Under the pieces are notes generated by a model, which did no database searches, was not told the DNA's origin, and worked only from the letters and a program-made list of their open reading frames with translations. Positions 1 through 5,988 of a DNA stretch of 5,988 bases are shown piece after piece (the stretch's first letter is position 1; each line of letters starts with the position of its first letter). The stretch comes from Candidatus Krumholzibacteriia bacterium (lineage in GTDB: Bacteria; Krumholzibacteriota; Krumholzibacteriia; Krumholzibacteriales; Krumholzibacteriaceae), in the NCBI GenBank assembly GCA_026387805.1, contig JAPLKY010000435.1, positions 1-5,988 of the forward strand, written 5' to 3'. Both the position numbers and the translations under genes were made by a program.

Positions 1-2
1 GC

Positions 3-512
3 GTCGTTCCCCTCTTCCTGAGGCAGATACGGCGCGGCGGCCCCGTGACGGTCAGCGATCCGCGCGCGACCAGATATTTCATGACGGTCAAGGAGGCCGC
101 CCTTCTCGTTATCAGGGCGTCGGTCGTGGGCAAGGGGGGGGAGACCTATATCCTCGACATGGGGGAACCGCTCAATATCCTCGAGATGGCCGAGGATCTC
201 ATTATCCTCGCGGGATACGTGCCCGAAACGGAGATCCCGATCGTCGTTACCGGCCTGCGCGAGGGGGAAAAGCTCCATGAGCAGCTCGTCGCCGCCGACG
301 AGAAGCTCCTGCCGCTCGGCGAGGAGAAGATTCTTCTTGCCCGCTCCACCAATCCCGTCCCCGAGGGGATCGATGAGGGAATCGAGAAGCTCATCTCGGT
401 GGCGAGAAAGGGCCGGCAGGAGAAGGTGCTTCAGTGCCTCGCCGACCTGATTCCGGGATTCGGCGCGCCGGATGAGAGTCCGGACGACCCGCATGAATCA
501 AAGGCGCGATGA
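3..512 (+). CDS. FlaA1/CapD/WbpM-type nucleotide-sugar dehydratase/epimerase, C-terminal part (5' end outside window)
   Basis: This is the last 169 residues of a short-chain dehydrogenase/reductase-family enzyme acting on UDP-sugars, typically a UDP-GlcNAc 4,6-dehydratase or related epimerase that starts synthesis of modified sugars for surface glycans. The frame is open from base 3 with no real start: the residues VVPLFLRQIRRGGPVTV, TRYFMTVKEAALLV, ETYILDMGEPLNILEMAEDL and GLREGEKLHEQL are the hallmark C-terminal blocks of this family, so the GTG at 45 is an internal codon. The NAD-binding Rossmann motif, the catalytic Tyr/Lys region and any membrane helices of the long WbpM form would lie upstream and cannot be judged. 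Whether it is a 4,6-dehydratase or a C4/C5 epimerase is therefore undecided. The tail after the last block is short and acidic. It ends 7 nt before the preferred start of the next gene, consistent with one operon. Confidence 0.93.
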   Translation, partial: VVPLFLRQIRRGGPVTVSDPRATRYFMTVKEAALLVIRASVVGKGGETYILDMGEPLNILEMAEDLIILAGYVPETEIPIVVTGLREGEKLHEQLVAADEKLLPLGEEKILLARSTNPVPEGIDEGIEKLISVARKGRQEKVLQCLADLIPGFGAPDESPDDPHESKAR

Positions 513-515
513 GGA
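511..515 (+). promoter_or_regulatory. Shine-Dalgarno site supporting the GTG 520 start
   Basis: GAGGA lies 4 nt before GTG 520 and overlaps the TGA of the upstream gene. The spacing is short, so the support is moderate. The alternative in-frame ATG codons at 472 and 493 have no better purine-rich site upstream. Confidence 0.45.
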
Positions 516-519
516 ACCG

Positions 520-1479
520 GTGAAGGCAGAGCTCGAACATCGTCCCCCGCGCGAGGAGCTTGAACGTTTCATCGGCTCCGTCCCCGGCGCGACCTTTTTC
601 CACAACGCCGCATGGCTCGATTCCCTTGAAAAAGCGTTCGACGATTTCAGAGTTCTCTGGCTCACCGCGCGCGAGGCGGGCGCTCTCGTCGGCGTGATGC
701 CGGCGGTGCGCATCGCGCGGGGGCCTTTCTCGTATCTCTGGTCTCTCCCCTTCGGAACGTACGGCGAGCCGCTCGCGCGGGATGACCGCGTCCGCGAGGC
801 GCTTCTCGCGGAGTTTCTCCGCCTGGCCCGGGCTCCCGGGTGCCTCGAGGCGGGAGCCGTTCTCTTCCGGGGGGGACCGCCGGCGCGAGCTCCGCGCGGT
901 ACCGGCGTCGTGATGGAAGAGTGCCGGCTCGTCTCCCTGGAAAAGGGATTCGATGAGGTATGGAACGCGCAATGGAGCAGCAAGCGCCGCCAGCTCGCCC
1001 GGCGCGGTCTCGACGCGGGTGTCGTCGTGCGGAGCTTGGAAACGGAAGAGGAGGTGCGACGTTTTCACGCCATCTACGCCGTTGAATCGCGCTCCTGGGG
1101 AGGAGTCCACCCGTATCCCGCGCGCCTGTTTCTCGAGCTCTTCAGACGCCGCGGTGGGGAGGTCATCTTTTGGGGTGCATTCCTCCATGACGATCTCCTC
1201 GGAGGGCATATCGATTTCTATCATGGCGAGATGGCGCAGGCCTGGCAGGGAGGAATGACGGAACGAGCCCGAGAATTCGAGACGGGCGCCATTCTCATAA
1301 AGAGCGCCATGGAAGAGGCGTGCCTGAGAGGCTGCCGGGTCTTCAACCTCGGAAGCAGCGGAGGCAACCGGGGCATTCTCTTCTTCAAGGAATCGCTCGG
1401 GGGGCGCGAGCATCGCTATCCCGTCATCACGTCGCGGAAACGCTGGTGGGCTCTCGCACGGGGAAGGAGCGGCGCGTGA
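520..1479 (+). CDS. FemAB-like / GNAT-fold acyltransferase of a polysaccharide locus
   Basis: A 319-residue cytoplasmic protein resembling the FemAB-related and GNAT-fold (Acetyltransf_6-like) proteins found in exopolysaccharide loci. Visible signs are the N-terminal block ATFFHNAAWLDSLEKAF (residues 24-40), a central SSKRRQLARRGLDAGV segment (153-168), and a strongly family-like C-terminal half: GGHIDFYHGEMAQAWQGG (228-245), EFETGAILIKSAMEEACLRG (252-271), NLGSSGGNRGILFFKESLGG (276-295). FemAB proteins move amino acids from tRNA to peptidoglycan precursors; relatives in glycan clusters are thought to acylate or aminoacylate sugars, so substrate and donor are inferred only. No signal peptide or membrane segment is seen. 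The start is uncertain: GTG 520 gives a 7-nt gap and has GAGGA upstream, but ATG 493 or ATG 472 would add 9 or 16 residues and overlap the previous gene. The stop overlaps the start of the flippase gene by 4 nt. Confidence 0.82.
   Translation: MKAELEHRPPREELERFIGSVPGATFFHNAAWLDSLEKAFDDFRVLWLTAREAGALVGVMPAVRIARGPFSYLWSLPFGTYGEPLARDDRVREALLAEFLRLARAPGCLEAGAVLFRGGPPARAPRGTGVVMEECRLVSLEKGFDEVWNAQWSSKRRQLARRGLDAGVVVRSLETEEEVRRFHAIYAVESRSWGGVHPYPARLFLELFRRRGGEVIFWGAFLHDDLLGGHIDFYHGEMAQAWQGGMTERAREFETGAILIKSAMEEACLRGCRVFNLGSSGGNRGILFFKESLGGREHRYPVITSRKRWWALARGRSGA
1464..1469 (+). promoter_or_regulatory. Shine-Dalgarno site deciding the flippase start at GTG 1476
   Basis: AAGGAG lies 6 nt before GTG 1476, near-ideal sequence and spacing. 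It fixes the flippase start there, although the same frame stays open upstream to 1320, inside the previous gene. Confidence 0.8.
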
Positions 1480-2996
1480 CCCGGTCGAAGATCGCCGAGA
1501 ACACGATCTTTCTCACGGTGAGCGGGGCCGCGAGCGTCCTTTTCACTCTCGCCCAGCTCTCGATCCTGACCCGTTTCCTGAGCGGGGACGATTTAGGGTT
1601 GTTCTTGGCCCTCAGGGGATTTTCGCTCCTGCTCGGAGCGGTGATCCTGCTCGGTCTGCCGCAGGTTCTCGTGAGATTCTTCCCCACGTTCGAGGCGCGT
1701 AGCGAGGCGGGAAAGGCGCTCTTCATCTTCTTCCTCTCGAGCGCCGTCGTCGCCGCGCTCGGGGTGGCGCTCTACTTCGCGTCGGGATTCTGGGAGCGCC
1801 TCATGCCCTCGGGGGTGCGCGGGCTCATCGCGTCGCGCGAGATCGTCGCGTGGCTTGCGCTCTCGTCGGTGACGCTGGCTCTCAAGATGCTCCTCTACGG
1901 CGGTTTCAACGGACTCCGCGAGATGCGTCTCCAGATGCTCCTCGAGATCGTTTACCTCGCGGCCTTCACCGCGTACATGATCGTCGAGCGCGATCGCCTC
2001 ACGGTCGAGATGCTCTTTGCGGCGATGTTCGTGCTCAATCTCGGCGTGTTCGCGGCCGGGATACCCGTGCTGGTGAGGCGATCGCGCCGGGGCGCTCCCC
2101 CCGCGGGCGCGGCCCCCGAGGGAATCGTCGTCCCCAATCTGTTCTCCTACTGGGCCGGTTCGTTCTGCCTCAGCATCGTCGCGCTCGCGTTCACCGACGT
2201 CGACCGCTTCGTTATGTCCTCGGTGGTTCCCATGGCCTCGATCTCGCTCTTTCACGTCGCCTCGCGCGTCGACGTCCTGATCAAGCGTTTCCTCGGTCTT
2301 CCCATTCTCGCCGCGCAGCCGGAGATCACCAGGGTGTACGAGGAGGGCAGATGGGACGATATCTCCGGGAGAATCGGGCTTTTCACGAAGGGAATGGTAG
2401 CCGCGGCGCTCCTCTGCACGGCTTTCTTCGCCGTGATCGGGCGGGATGTGATCATTCTGCTCTCGGGGAAGTCGTACGTGGCTTCGTACCGGATTCTGCT
2501 CATCCTTCTGCCCACCGTGCCCCTCGCGGCCGTCTCGGCGCCTCTCATGGCCACGATGCGTTCGCTCCATTTCATCAAATGGGCGGTCATCTGCGATTTC
2601 CTGTGGATGGCGGGCTACTTCGGCACGTTCTTCATCTTCGTTTCGGCGATGGGCGTCGAAGGCATGGCGGTCTCCCAGGTGCTCGCGTCGATCATCCAGA
2701 TGGCGGCGGCCATCCTGCTCGCGAAACGCGGGGGATTCTTCGGGGGGATCGGCTCGCGGATCGGCCGGCTCCTCGCCGCGCTCGCCGTCGTCGTCCCGTG
2801 CGGCATGTTCGCGACATCGCGCGTGCCTCTCTATGCGTCGCTCGTCTTCGTCGCGGCGGCGCCGTTCGCCGCTCGCTTCATCATCGCGCGGCTCCGGGTG
2901 TTCGATCAGGACGAAAAGGAGCAGATCATCGACCTCGTGAAGATCAAGGCGGGGAGGAGGATCGCCGCGTGGATGCTCTCCGCGGCGGAGCGTTGA
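1476..2996 (+). CDS. Wzx-like polysaccharide flippase (MATE/MOP superfamily)
   Basis: A 506-residue integral membrane protein of the polysaccharide-export branch of the MOP superfamily, expected to flip a polyprenyl-diphosphate-linked glycan across the inner membrane. By eye there are about 12-14 hydrophobic segments, roughly residues 10-33, 42-66, 81-103, 121-142, 153-171, 177-200, 220-242, 302-327, 336-360, 366-391, 396-415, 429-446 and 451-470, with basic linkers. Family-like blocks are LSILTRFLSGDDLGLF (28-43), resembling the usual ILTR-L-G--D-G--- start, and DVDRFVMSSV (241-250) in the middle, where relatives carry an Asp-Arg pair. An amphipathic charged tail (474-506) ends the protein. 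Length fits Wzx-type proteins. The GTG start shares 4 nt (GTGA) with the stop of the FemAB-like gene, implying translational coupling. The exact substrate is unknown, and it could belong to a lipid II or teichoic-type branch, but the neighbours favour glycan repeat-unit export. Confidence 0.9.
   Translation: MTRSKIAENTIFLTVSGAASVLFTLAQLSILTRFLSGDDLGLFLALRGFSLLLGAVILLGLPQVLVRFFPTFEARSEAGKALFIFFLSSAVVAALGVALYFASGFWERLMPSGVRGLIASREIVAWLALSSVTLALKMLLYGGFNGLREMRLQMLLEIVYLAAFTAYMIVERDRLTVEMLFAAMFVLNLGVFAAGIPVLVRRSRRGAPPAGAAPEGIVVPNLFSYWAGSFCLSIVALAFTDVDRFVMSSVVPMASISLFHVASRVDVLIKRFLGLPILAAQPEITRVYEEGRWDDISGRIGLFTKGMVAAALLCTAFFAVIGRDVIILLSGKSYVASYRILLILLPTVPLAAVSAPLMATMRSLHFIKWAVICDFLWMAGYFGTFFIFVSAMGVEGMAVSQVLASIIQMAAAILLAKRGGFFGGIGSRIGRLLAALAVVVPCGMFATSRVPLYASLVFVAAAPFAARFIIARLRVFDQDEKEQIIDLVKIKAGRRIAAWMLSAAER
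2987..2990 (+). promoter_or_regulatory. Shine-Dalgarno site deciding the glycosyltransferase start at GTG 2999
   Basis: GGAG lies 8 nt before GTG 2999. A TTG at 2993 is in the same frame but only 2 nt from this site, so GTG 2999 is preferred. The protein homology also begins right there, at VPKILMIINFFPPAGGGG. Confidence 0.6.
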
Positions 2997-2998
2997 AC

Positions 2999-3907
2999 GT
3001 GCCGAAGATCCTCATGATAATCAATTTCTTTCCTCCCGCGGGAGGGGGCGGCGTGTACCGGCCGCTCTCCTTCGTCAAGTATCTTTCCCGTCTCTCCTGG
3101 AGCGTCACCGTCGTGACGCCTCGTCCCGGCGAGTTCTGGATCTCCGATCCGGGGCTCGAAAAGGAGATACCTCCAGGGGTGCGGGTCGTGCGGACCGATT
3201 CCCTCTCGGGGCTTCGATTCCTGCGTTCGTTTCGCGGCGGTCCGGCGCGCGTCTCGTCGCGTCGATCGTCGGGCGGTTTCGCCGCGCTCAGGCGCCTCGG
3301 CGAGCTCTTCCTCGTTCCCGACACCTACGTGGGATGGGTGCCCTTTGCGGCGCGCGAGGCGGAGAGGCTCTGCCGCGAGGAACGCTTCGACGTCGTGTAT
3401 TCGACGAGCCCGCCGGACAGCTCGCATCTCGTCGCCCGGCGCGTCGTCCGCGTGTCCGGAATTCCGTGGGTCGCCGATTTCCGGGATCCGTGGTTCAACC
3501 TCCGTCTGCGAGAACCGCCGACGCCGCTCCATCGGGCGCTGCACGAGCGTCTCGAGCGCTCCGTCTCGCGCGCCGATCTCGTGCTCGTGACGACCGAGGC
3601 CCATGAGCGGATGCTCGGCGAGCGGTATCCCGGGTGCAGGATCGAGCGCATTCCGAACGGCTTCGACGAAGAGGATTTTGCGCGGGAGCCCGGCGCGCGT
3701 CCCCCGGCGGATCCCTTCACCGTCACGCACTGCGGGATGCTCACCCTCGGGCGCAGCACGAGGCCTTTTCTCGAGGGGCTCGCCGCGTTCGCGCGGCGCG
3801 TTCCCGCCGCGGCGCGGGCCATGCGGGTCGTTTTCATCGGCCCCCGCGAATCGGCGAACGAGGAATGGGTGAAGCGCTTCGATCTCGGGGGCTGCCAAGC
3901 TCTTTGA
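2999..3907 (+). CDS. GT4-type glycosyltransferase, N-terminal part of a disrupted gene
   Basis: A 302-residue product covering the acceptor domain and the beginning of the donor domain of a GT-B fold, GT4-type cytoplasmic glycosyltransferase. It should add a sugar from a nucleotide-sugar to the growing lipid-linked glycan. Supporting blocks: MIINFFPPAGGGGVYRPLSF (residues 6-25, the glycine-rich N-terminal loop), VVYSTSPPDSSHLVA (132-146), WVADFRDPW (157-165), IPNGFDEEDF (218-227), the start of the donor Rossmann domain TVTHCGMLTLGRS (241-253), and VVFIGPRESANEEWVKRF (277-294). After FDLGG the frame runs through four unrelated residues to a TGA at 3905-3907, while the conserved end of the same family appears at once in another frame (3894-4193). 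Relatives run to roughly 420-440 residues from family knowledge, so this product lacks most of the nucleotide-sugar-binding domain and is probably inactive alone. The open frame upstream of 2999 is a shadow of the flippase. Confidence 0.85.
   Translation: MPKILMIINFFPPAGGGGVYRPLSFVKYLSRLSWSVTVVTPRPGEFWISDPGLEKEIPPGVRVVRTDSLSGLRFLRSFRGGPARVSSRRSSGGFAALRRLGELFLVPDTYVGWVPFAAREAERLCREERFDVVYSTSPPDSSHLVARRVVRVSGIPWVADFRDPWFNLRLREPPTPLHRALHERLERSVSRADLVLVTTEAHERMLGERYPGCRIERIPNGFDEEDFAREPGARPPADPFTVTHCGMLTLGRSTRPFLEGLAAFARRVPAAARAMRVVFIGPRESANEEWVKRFDLGGCQAL
3887..3900 (+). other. Break point of the disrupted glycosyltransferase
   Basis: Here the glycosyltransferase changes frame: codons read FDLGG up to 3892 in one frame, and AKLFEYIGA resumes at 3894 in the frame one base later. 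The site contains a run of five G (3887-3891). Removing one G would fuse the frames into a 397-residue ORF, but the join FDLG-AAKLFEY would still skip the segment that in relatives separates these blocks (about 40 residues by family recall). A deletion with length of the form 3n+2 would explain both the missing segment and the frame change. Confidence 0.7.
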
Positions 3908-4193
3908 GTACATCGGGGCGAAGCGCCCCATTCTCGCGGTCGCGCCCGAAGGCGAGGCGTCGGATATCGTGCGGGATCTCCGGCGCGGAGAGACGCCTCG
4001 AATAGACAGACCGGACGAGATAGCGGCGGCGATCGAGACCATGTACGGGCGCTACCTCGACGGCACGCTCGAGAGCGCGTATTCCGTTGACGGCGTTCCG
4101 CGATACTCGCGGAGAGCCGAGGCGGAGAGGCTGAGCGGACTTCTCGAGAAGCTGATAGGAGAAAGATGCAGCGGGAAGACATTCGAAACGTAG
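3894..4193 (+). pseudogene. C-terminal remnant of the same GT4-type glycosyltransferase
   Basis: These 99 residues are the end of the donor domain, out of frame with the part ending at 3907. The sequence AKLFEYIGAKRPILAVAPEG is the typical block in which relatives hold the nucleotide-sugar-contacting Glu (here in FEYIG); it is followed by EASDIVRDLRRGE and a helical tail with the usual YSRRAEAERLSGLLEKL ending. No plausible independent start serves it: the first start-like codon, GTG 3969, lies beyond the conserved block and lacks a well-placed Shine-Dalgarno. It is therefore best read as untranslated remnant, or as the tail of one gene if the break is an assembly error. Its last 28 nt overlap the next gene, in keeping with an operon in which the intact gene once ended at 4193. 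Confidence 0.82.
4157..4161 (+). promoter_or_regulatory. Shine-Dalgarno site of the GT-C gene, embedded in the glycosyltransferase remnant
   Basis: AGGAG lies 4 nt before ATG 4166, still inside the end of the upstream glycosyltransferase. Because upstream translation now stops at 3907, this site would have to recruit ribosomes on its own if the break is real. Confidence 0.65.
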
Positions 4194-5686
4194 CCCTGGG
4201 AGCGGTTCTGTTCGCCATGCTTCTCCTGCCGCTCCGCGATGCGGTCGTCGACGACACGTTCATTCACCTCCAGTACGCGAGGAACCTCGCCGCGGCGGGA
4301 GAGCTCTCCTTCAACAGGGGGGATCCGACATACGGCGCGACGAGCCCGCTCTGGGTCGGGATCCTCGCGCTCTTCGCGCGGGCGGGCGCCGATCTTCTCG
4401 TTTGGTGCCGTGTTCTTTCATGGCTCTTCGCCGCGGCGTCGATCGTCCTCATATACCGGATCGCGGCGGTCGCCGGCGGAAGGCCGTGGACTCCGACAGC
4501 CGCCGCCCTCATGCTCGCCTCGGAGGCGTGGTTCGTGCGGTGGAGCGCCGTCGGCATGGAGACGTCGTTCGCCGTCTTCATGACGCTCGTCGTCTTGGCG
4601 CTCGCGCGTTCCGCGGCACGGTCGGCGGGGCGCTCGGCGCTTCTCGGCGCCGCGCTCTTTCTCGCCGCGCTTTCGCGCCCCGAAGCCCTGCTCCTCGTTC
4701 CGCTCGCCGCGGCGGCGTTCCTCCATGCGAAGGGAGGGGCGCGTCGATTCGCGTTCCTCCTCGTGTTCGCTCCGCTCTTCGCCGCGTGGCTCTTCATCAT
4801 CCATCGGCACACGGGGAGCTTCTTCCCCCTCACGGCGGGGGCGAAGCAGGGCGCGATCGACTTTTCGCCGCTCATGCTGCGGCGCGCTCTTATCCCCGCG
4901 CGGATCATGGGCGCGACCATACTTCTCCCATGGATCGCCCTTCTGGCCGGCCTCGCCGCGGGCGCGCTCCGCCGCCGCTCTCTCGGATGGTATCTATCGG
5001 AATCGGGAAACCTGCGCGAGGAACCCGACGTTCTCCTTATGCTGCTATGGGTGTTCGCGCTTCCCGTCGCATACGTCGTGCTCGATTTTCAGGTGCTCTC
5101 GAGATACCTCGTGCCGATCGCTCCCGCGGTGATCGTGCTCGGCACGACGGCCTGGCGGAAGCTCATCGCCGAGGCCGTGGCGAGCGCGAGGATGCGGCGC
5201 GCCGCGATCGCGATCCTCGCGTCGCTCGCCATACTGCAGAGCGTCGTGGTATATGAGGTCGTTGTCGTTCCCTCGACGCGCGCCTTCTCGCAGGCGCTCG
5301 AGACGATGCTCGGCGGCATGGGGCGCTGGCTCGAGAAGAACACTCCGGCGGATGCCGTCGTCGCCTCTCCCGATATAGGGGTGATCGGATACTACTCGCA
5401 TCGGCGGGTTCTCGATCTCGGCGGTCTCGTCACGCCCGAGATCAATCGCATGAGGAGGGAGATCGACGTCGATCGAATCATCGAAGAGGGGCTCTATCTC
5501 CGTTTCGGTCCGGATTATCTCGTCGATCGCAGCGCGTTTCCCGAGCGCTTCTCGGGCTCCGTCATCCAGGGCGTGCGCTTTGAACCCGTCATGAAGGGGG
5601 AGGTGCCCAACCTCGGCATCAGGAAACCCGAGCCGGTCATATACGTGCTCTATCGTCTCGAGCGGGCGGAAGAGGCGGGAGAATGA
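4166..5686 (+). CDS. GT-C-type membrane glycosyltransferase (PMT/ArnT/AftB-like)
   Basis: A 506-residue multi-pass protein of the GT-C fold, the group that uses polyprenyl-phosphate sugars as donors on the outer face of the inner membrane. After a first hydrophobic helix (residues 8-23), the first external loop carries VVDDTFIHLQYARNLAAAG (27-45), where the Asp pair is the expected catalytic site, then YGATSPLW (56-63). VGMETSF (129-135) and LSRPEALLLVP (169-179) are also typical of such proteins. About ten further hydrophobic segments follow, the last near 345-368. The C-terminal region (about 380-500) is soluble and probably periplasmic, with the family-like block PDIGVIGYYSHRRVLDLGGL (402-421). 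It shares no signature that would identify the sugar. It overlaps the glycosyltransferase remnant by 28 nt at its start and the methyltransferase by 4 nt at its end. An O-antigen polymerase role is less likely given the Asp-pair loop. Confidence 0.85.
   Translation: MQREDIRNVALGAVLFAMLLLPLRDAVVDDTFIHLQYARNLAAAGELSFNRGDPTYGATSPLWVGILALFARAGADLLVWCRVLSWLFAAASIVLIYRIAAVAGGRPWTPTAAALMLASEAWFVRWSAVGMETSFAVFMTLVVLALARSAARSAGRSALLGAALFLAALSRPEALLLVPLAAAAFLHAKGGARRFAFLLVFAPLFAAWLFIIHRHTGSFFPLTAGAKQGAIDFSPLMLRRALIPARIMGATILLPWIALLAGLAAGALRRRSLGWYLSESGNLREEPDVLLMLLWVFALPVAYVVLDFQVLSRYLVPIAPAVIVLGTTAWRKLIAEAVASARMRRAAIAILASLAILQSVVVYEVVVVPSTRAFSQALETMLGGMGRWLEKNTPADAVVASPDIGVIGYYSHRRVLDLGGLVTPEINRMRREIDVDRIIEEGLYLRFGPDYLVDRSAFPERFSGSVIQGVRFEPVMKGEVPNLGIRKPEPVIYVLYRLERAEEAGE
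5671..5675 (+). promoter_or_regulatory. Shine-Dalgarno site of the methyltransferase gene
   Basis: AGAGG lies 7 nt before ATG 5683, and GGGAG (5677-5681) lies 4 nt before the adjacent in-frame ATG 5686. Either could serve, so the start is uncertain by one codon. Confidence 0.5.
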
Positions 5687-5988
5687 TGAAGCCCCGCATC
5701 GGTCGTTCTCGAAACGGTCGTAGAGAAGAGCGTGCTCTCGCGGAGCCCGTCATTCCGGCCGGCATCCCCGACGACAGGTTCCCCGATCTGCTGCGCAACT
5801 GGTTTCTCGGTTCCCGGGCGCGGTCGTACCTGAGCAGGAGGCGCTACCGGGAAGTCACGGGGCTCTTGCGCGGGACGCCCGGAGGACGCGCCCTCGATGC
5901 CGGCTGCGGGTGGGGCTACAACCTGTTCCTCCTCGCGCGAGAGGGGATGTCGCCGGTCGGCATCGACATCGTGCAGGACGATTTTTTC
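5683..5988 (+). CDS. Class I SAM-dependent methyltransferase, N-terminal part (3' end outside window)
   Basis: The first 102 codons of a methyltransferase, running open to the right edge. After a basic, poorly conserved start comes a helical stretch, FPDLLRNWFLGSRARSYLSRR (residues 33-53), and then the diagnostic Rossmann elements: motif I ALDAGCGWGYNLFLLA (70-85), whose glycine-rich loop binds S-adenosylmethionine, and the second strand PVGIDIV (91-97), with the Asp expected to contact the SAM ribose. The substrate cannot be told from this part; in such loci these enzymes methylate sugars, cap glycan chains, or act on lipids or quinones. ATG 5683 shares four bases (ATGA) with the stop of the GT-C gene, indicating coupled translation; ATG 5686 is the next codon and an equally possible start. 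No stop is reached, so length and C-terminal domains are unknown. Confidence 0.88.
   Translation, partial: MMKPRIGRSRNGRREERALAEPVIPAGIPDDRFPDLLRNWFLGSRARSYLSRRRYREVTGLLRGTPGGRALDAGCGWGYNLFLLAREGMSPVGIDIVQDDFF

Noticed and set aside
45..512. Complete 155-residue protein starting at GTG 45
   Set aside because: The frame is open to the left edge and the upstream codons encode conserved family residues (VVPLFLRQIRRGG), so the gene is truncated by the window and GTG 45 is an internal Val.
391..1413. Minus-strand open frame (340 codons) opposite the FemAB-like gene
   Set aside because: No motifs, a composition typical of antisense shadows, and full overlap with a well-supported plus-strand gene.
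1593..2570. Minus-strand open frame (325 codons) opposite the flippase
   Set aside because: The product is extremely rich in Glu, Arg, His and Asp, with almost no hydrophobic core. It is the reverse-complement image of a hydrophobic membrane protein, not a gene.
1850..2998. Open frame running upstream of the glycosyltransferase, which would give a 685-residue fused protein
   Set aside because: The part before 2999 is an Arg/His/Gly-rich shadow of the flippase in another frame, with no family motifs. Glycosyltransferase homology starts exactly at GTG 2999, which has its own GGAG site.
2906..4042. Long minus-strand open frame (378 codons) opposite the glycosyltransferase
   Set aside because: Its product is charged, low in complexity and without recognisable motifs. 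It is what GC-rich codon bias produces on the opposite strand of a real gene.
3969..4193. Independent small gene starting at GTG 3969
   Set aside because: The homology to glycosyltransferases already begins at 3894 in this frame, before the GTG, and no well-placed ribosome binding site precedes it. It is the tail of the broken gene.
4402..5256. Plus-strand open frame (284 codons) within the GT-C gene
   Set aside because: An Arg/Ala/His-rich out-of-frame shadow; the GT-C frame carries the motifs and membrane segments.

Overview
The window is a dense, GC-rich bacterial segment with every convincing gene on the + strand. It reads as the interior of a surface-polysaccharide (O-antigen, capsule or exopolysaccharide) biosynthesis operon. 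The high GC, frequent GTG starts and Shine-Dalgarno sites point to a high-GC bacterium, but no taxonomic marker is present. A phylum cannot be assigned from this sequence; a metagenome-derived contig is possible.

Layout, left to right: (1) the C-terminal third of a FlaA1/CapD/WbpM-type nucleotide-sugar dehydratase/epimerase, open at the left edge; (2) a FemAB/GNAT-fold acyl- or aminoacyl-transferase-like protein; (3) a 506-residue multi-pass Wzx/MATE-like polysaccharide flippase; (4) a GT4-type cytoplasmic glycosyltransferase that is broken: its reading frame stops at 3907 while its conserved C-terminal end continues in another frame from about 3894 to 4193; (5) a 506-residue GT-C-type membrane glycosyltransferase; (6) the first 102 codons of a class I SAM-dependent methyltransferase, open at the right edge.

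The genes are packed head to tail: gaps of 7 and 2 nt, two 4-nt start/stop overlaps (GTGA at 1476-1479, ATGA at 5683-5686) and one 28-nt overlap. No promoter, terminator, RNA gene, repeat, mobile element or CRISPR array was seen, and no gap is longer than 7 nt. As a pathway, the dehydratase would make a modified UDP-sugar, the GT4 enzyme would add sugars on the cytoplasmic face, the flippase would export the lipid-linked unit, the GT-C enzyme would add sugars from a polyprenyl-phosphate donor on the outer face, and the FemAB-like protein and methyltransferase would decorate the glycan or its sugars.

The main anomaly is the glycosyltransferase. The break looks like a small internal deletion (roughly 40 residues of the donor-binding domain, with loss of frame) and not a simple one-base indel. 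It may be a real mutation or an assembly error. I found no convincing evidence of a wholly new system; the content is a recognisable glycan locus.
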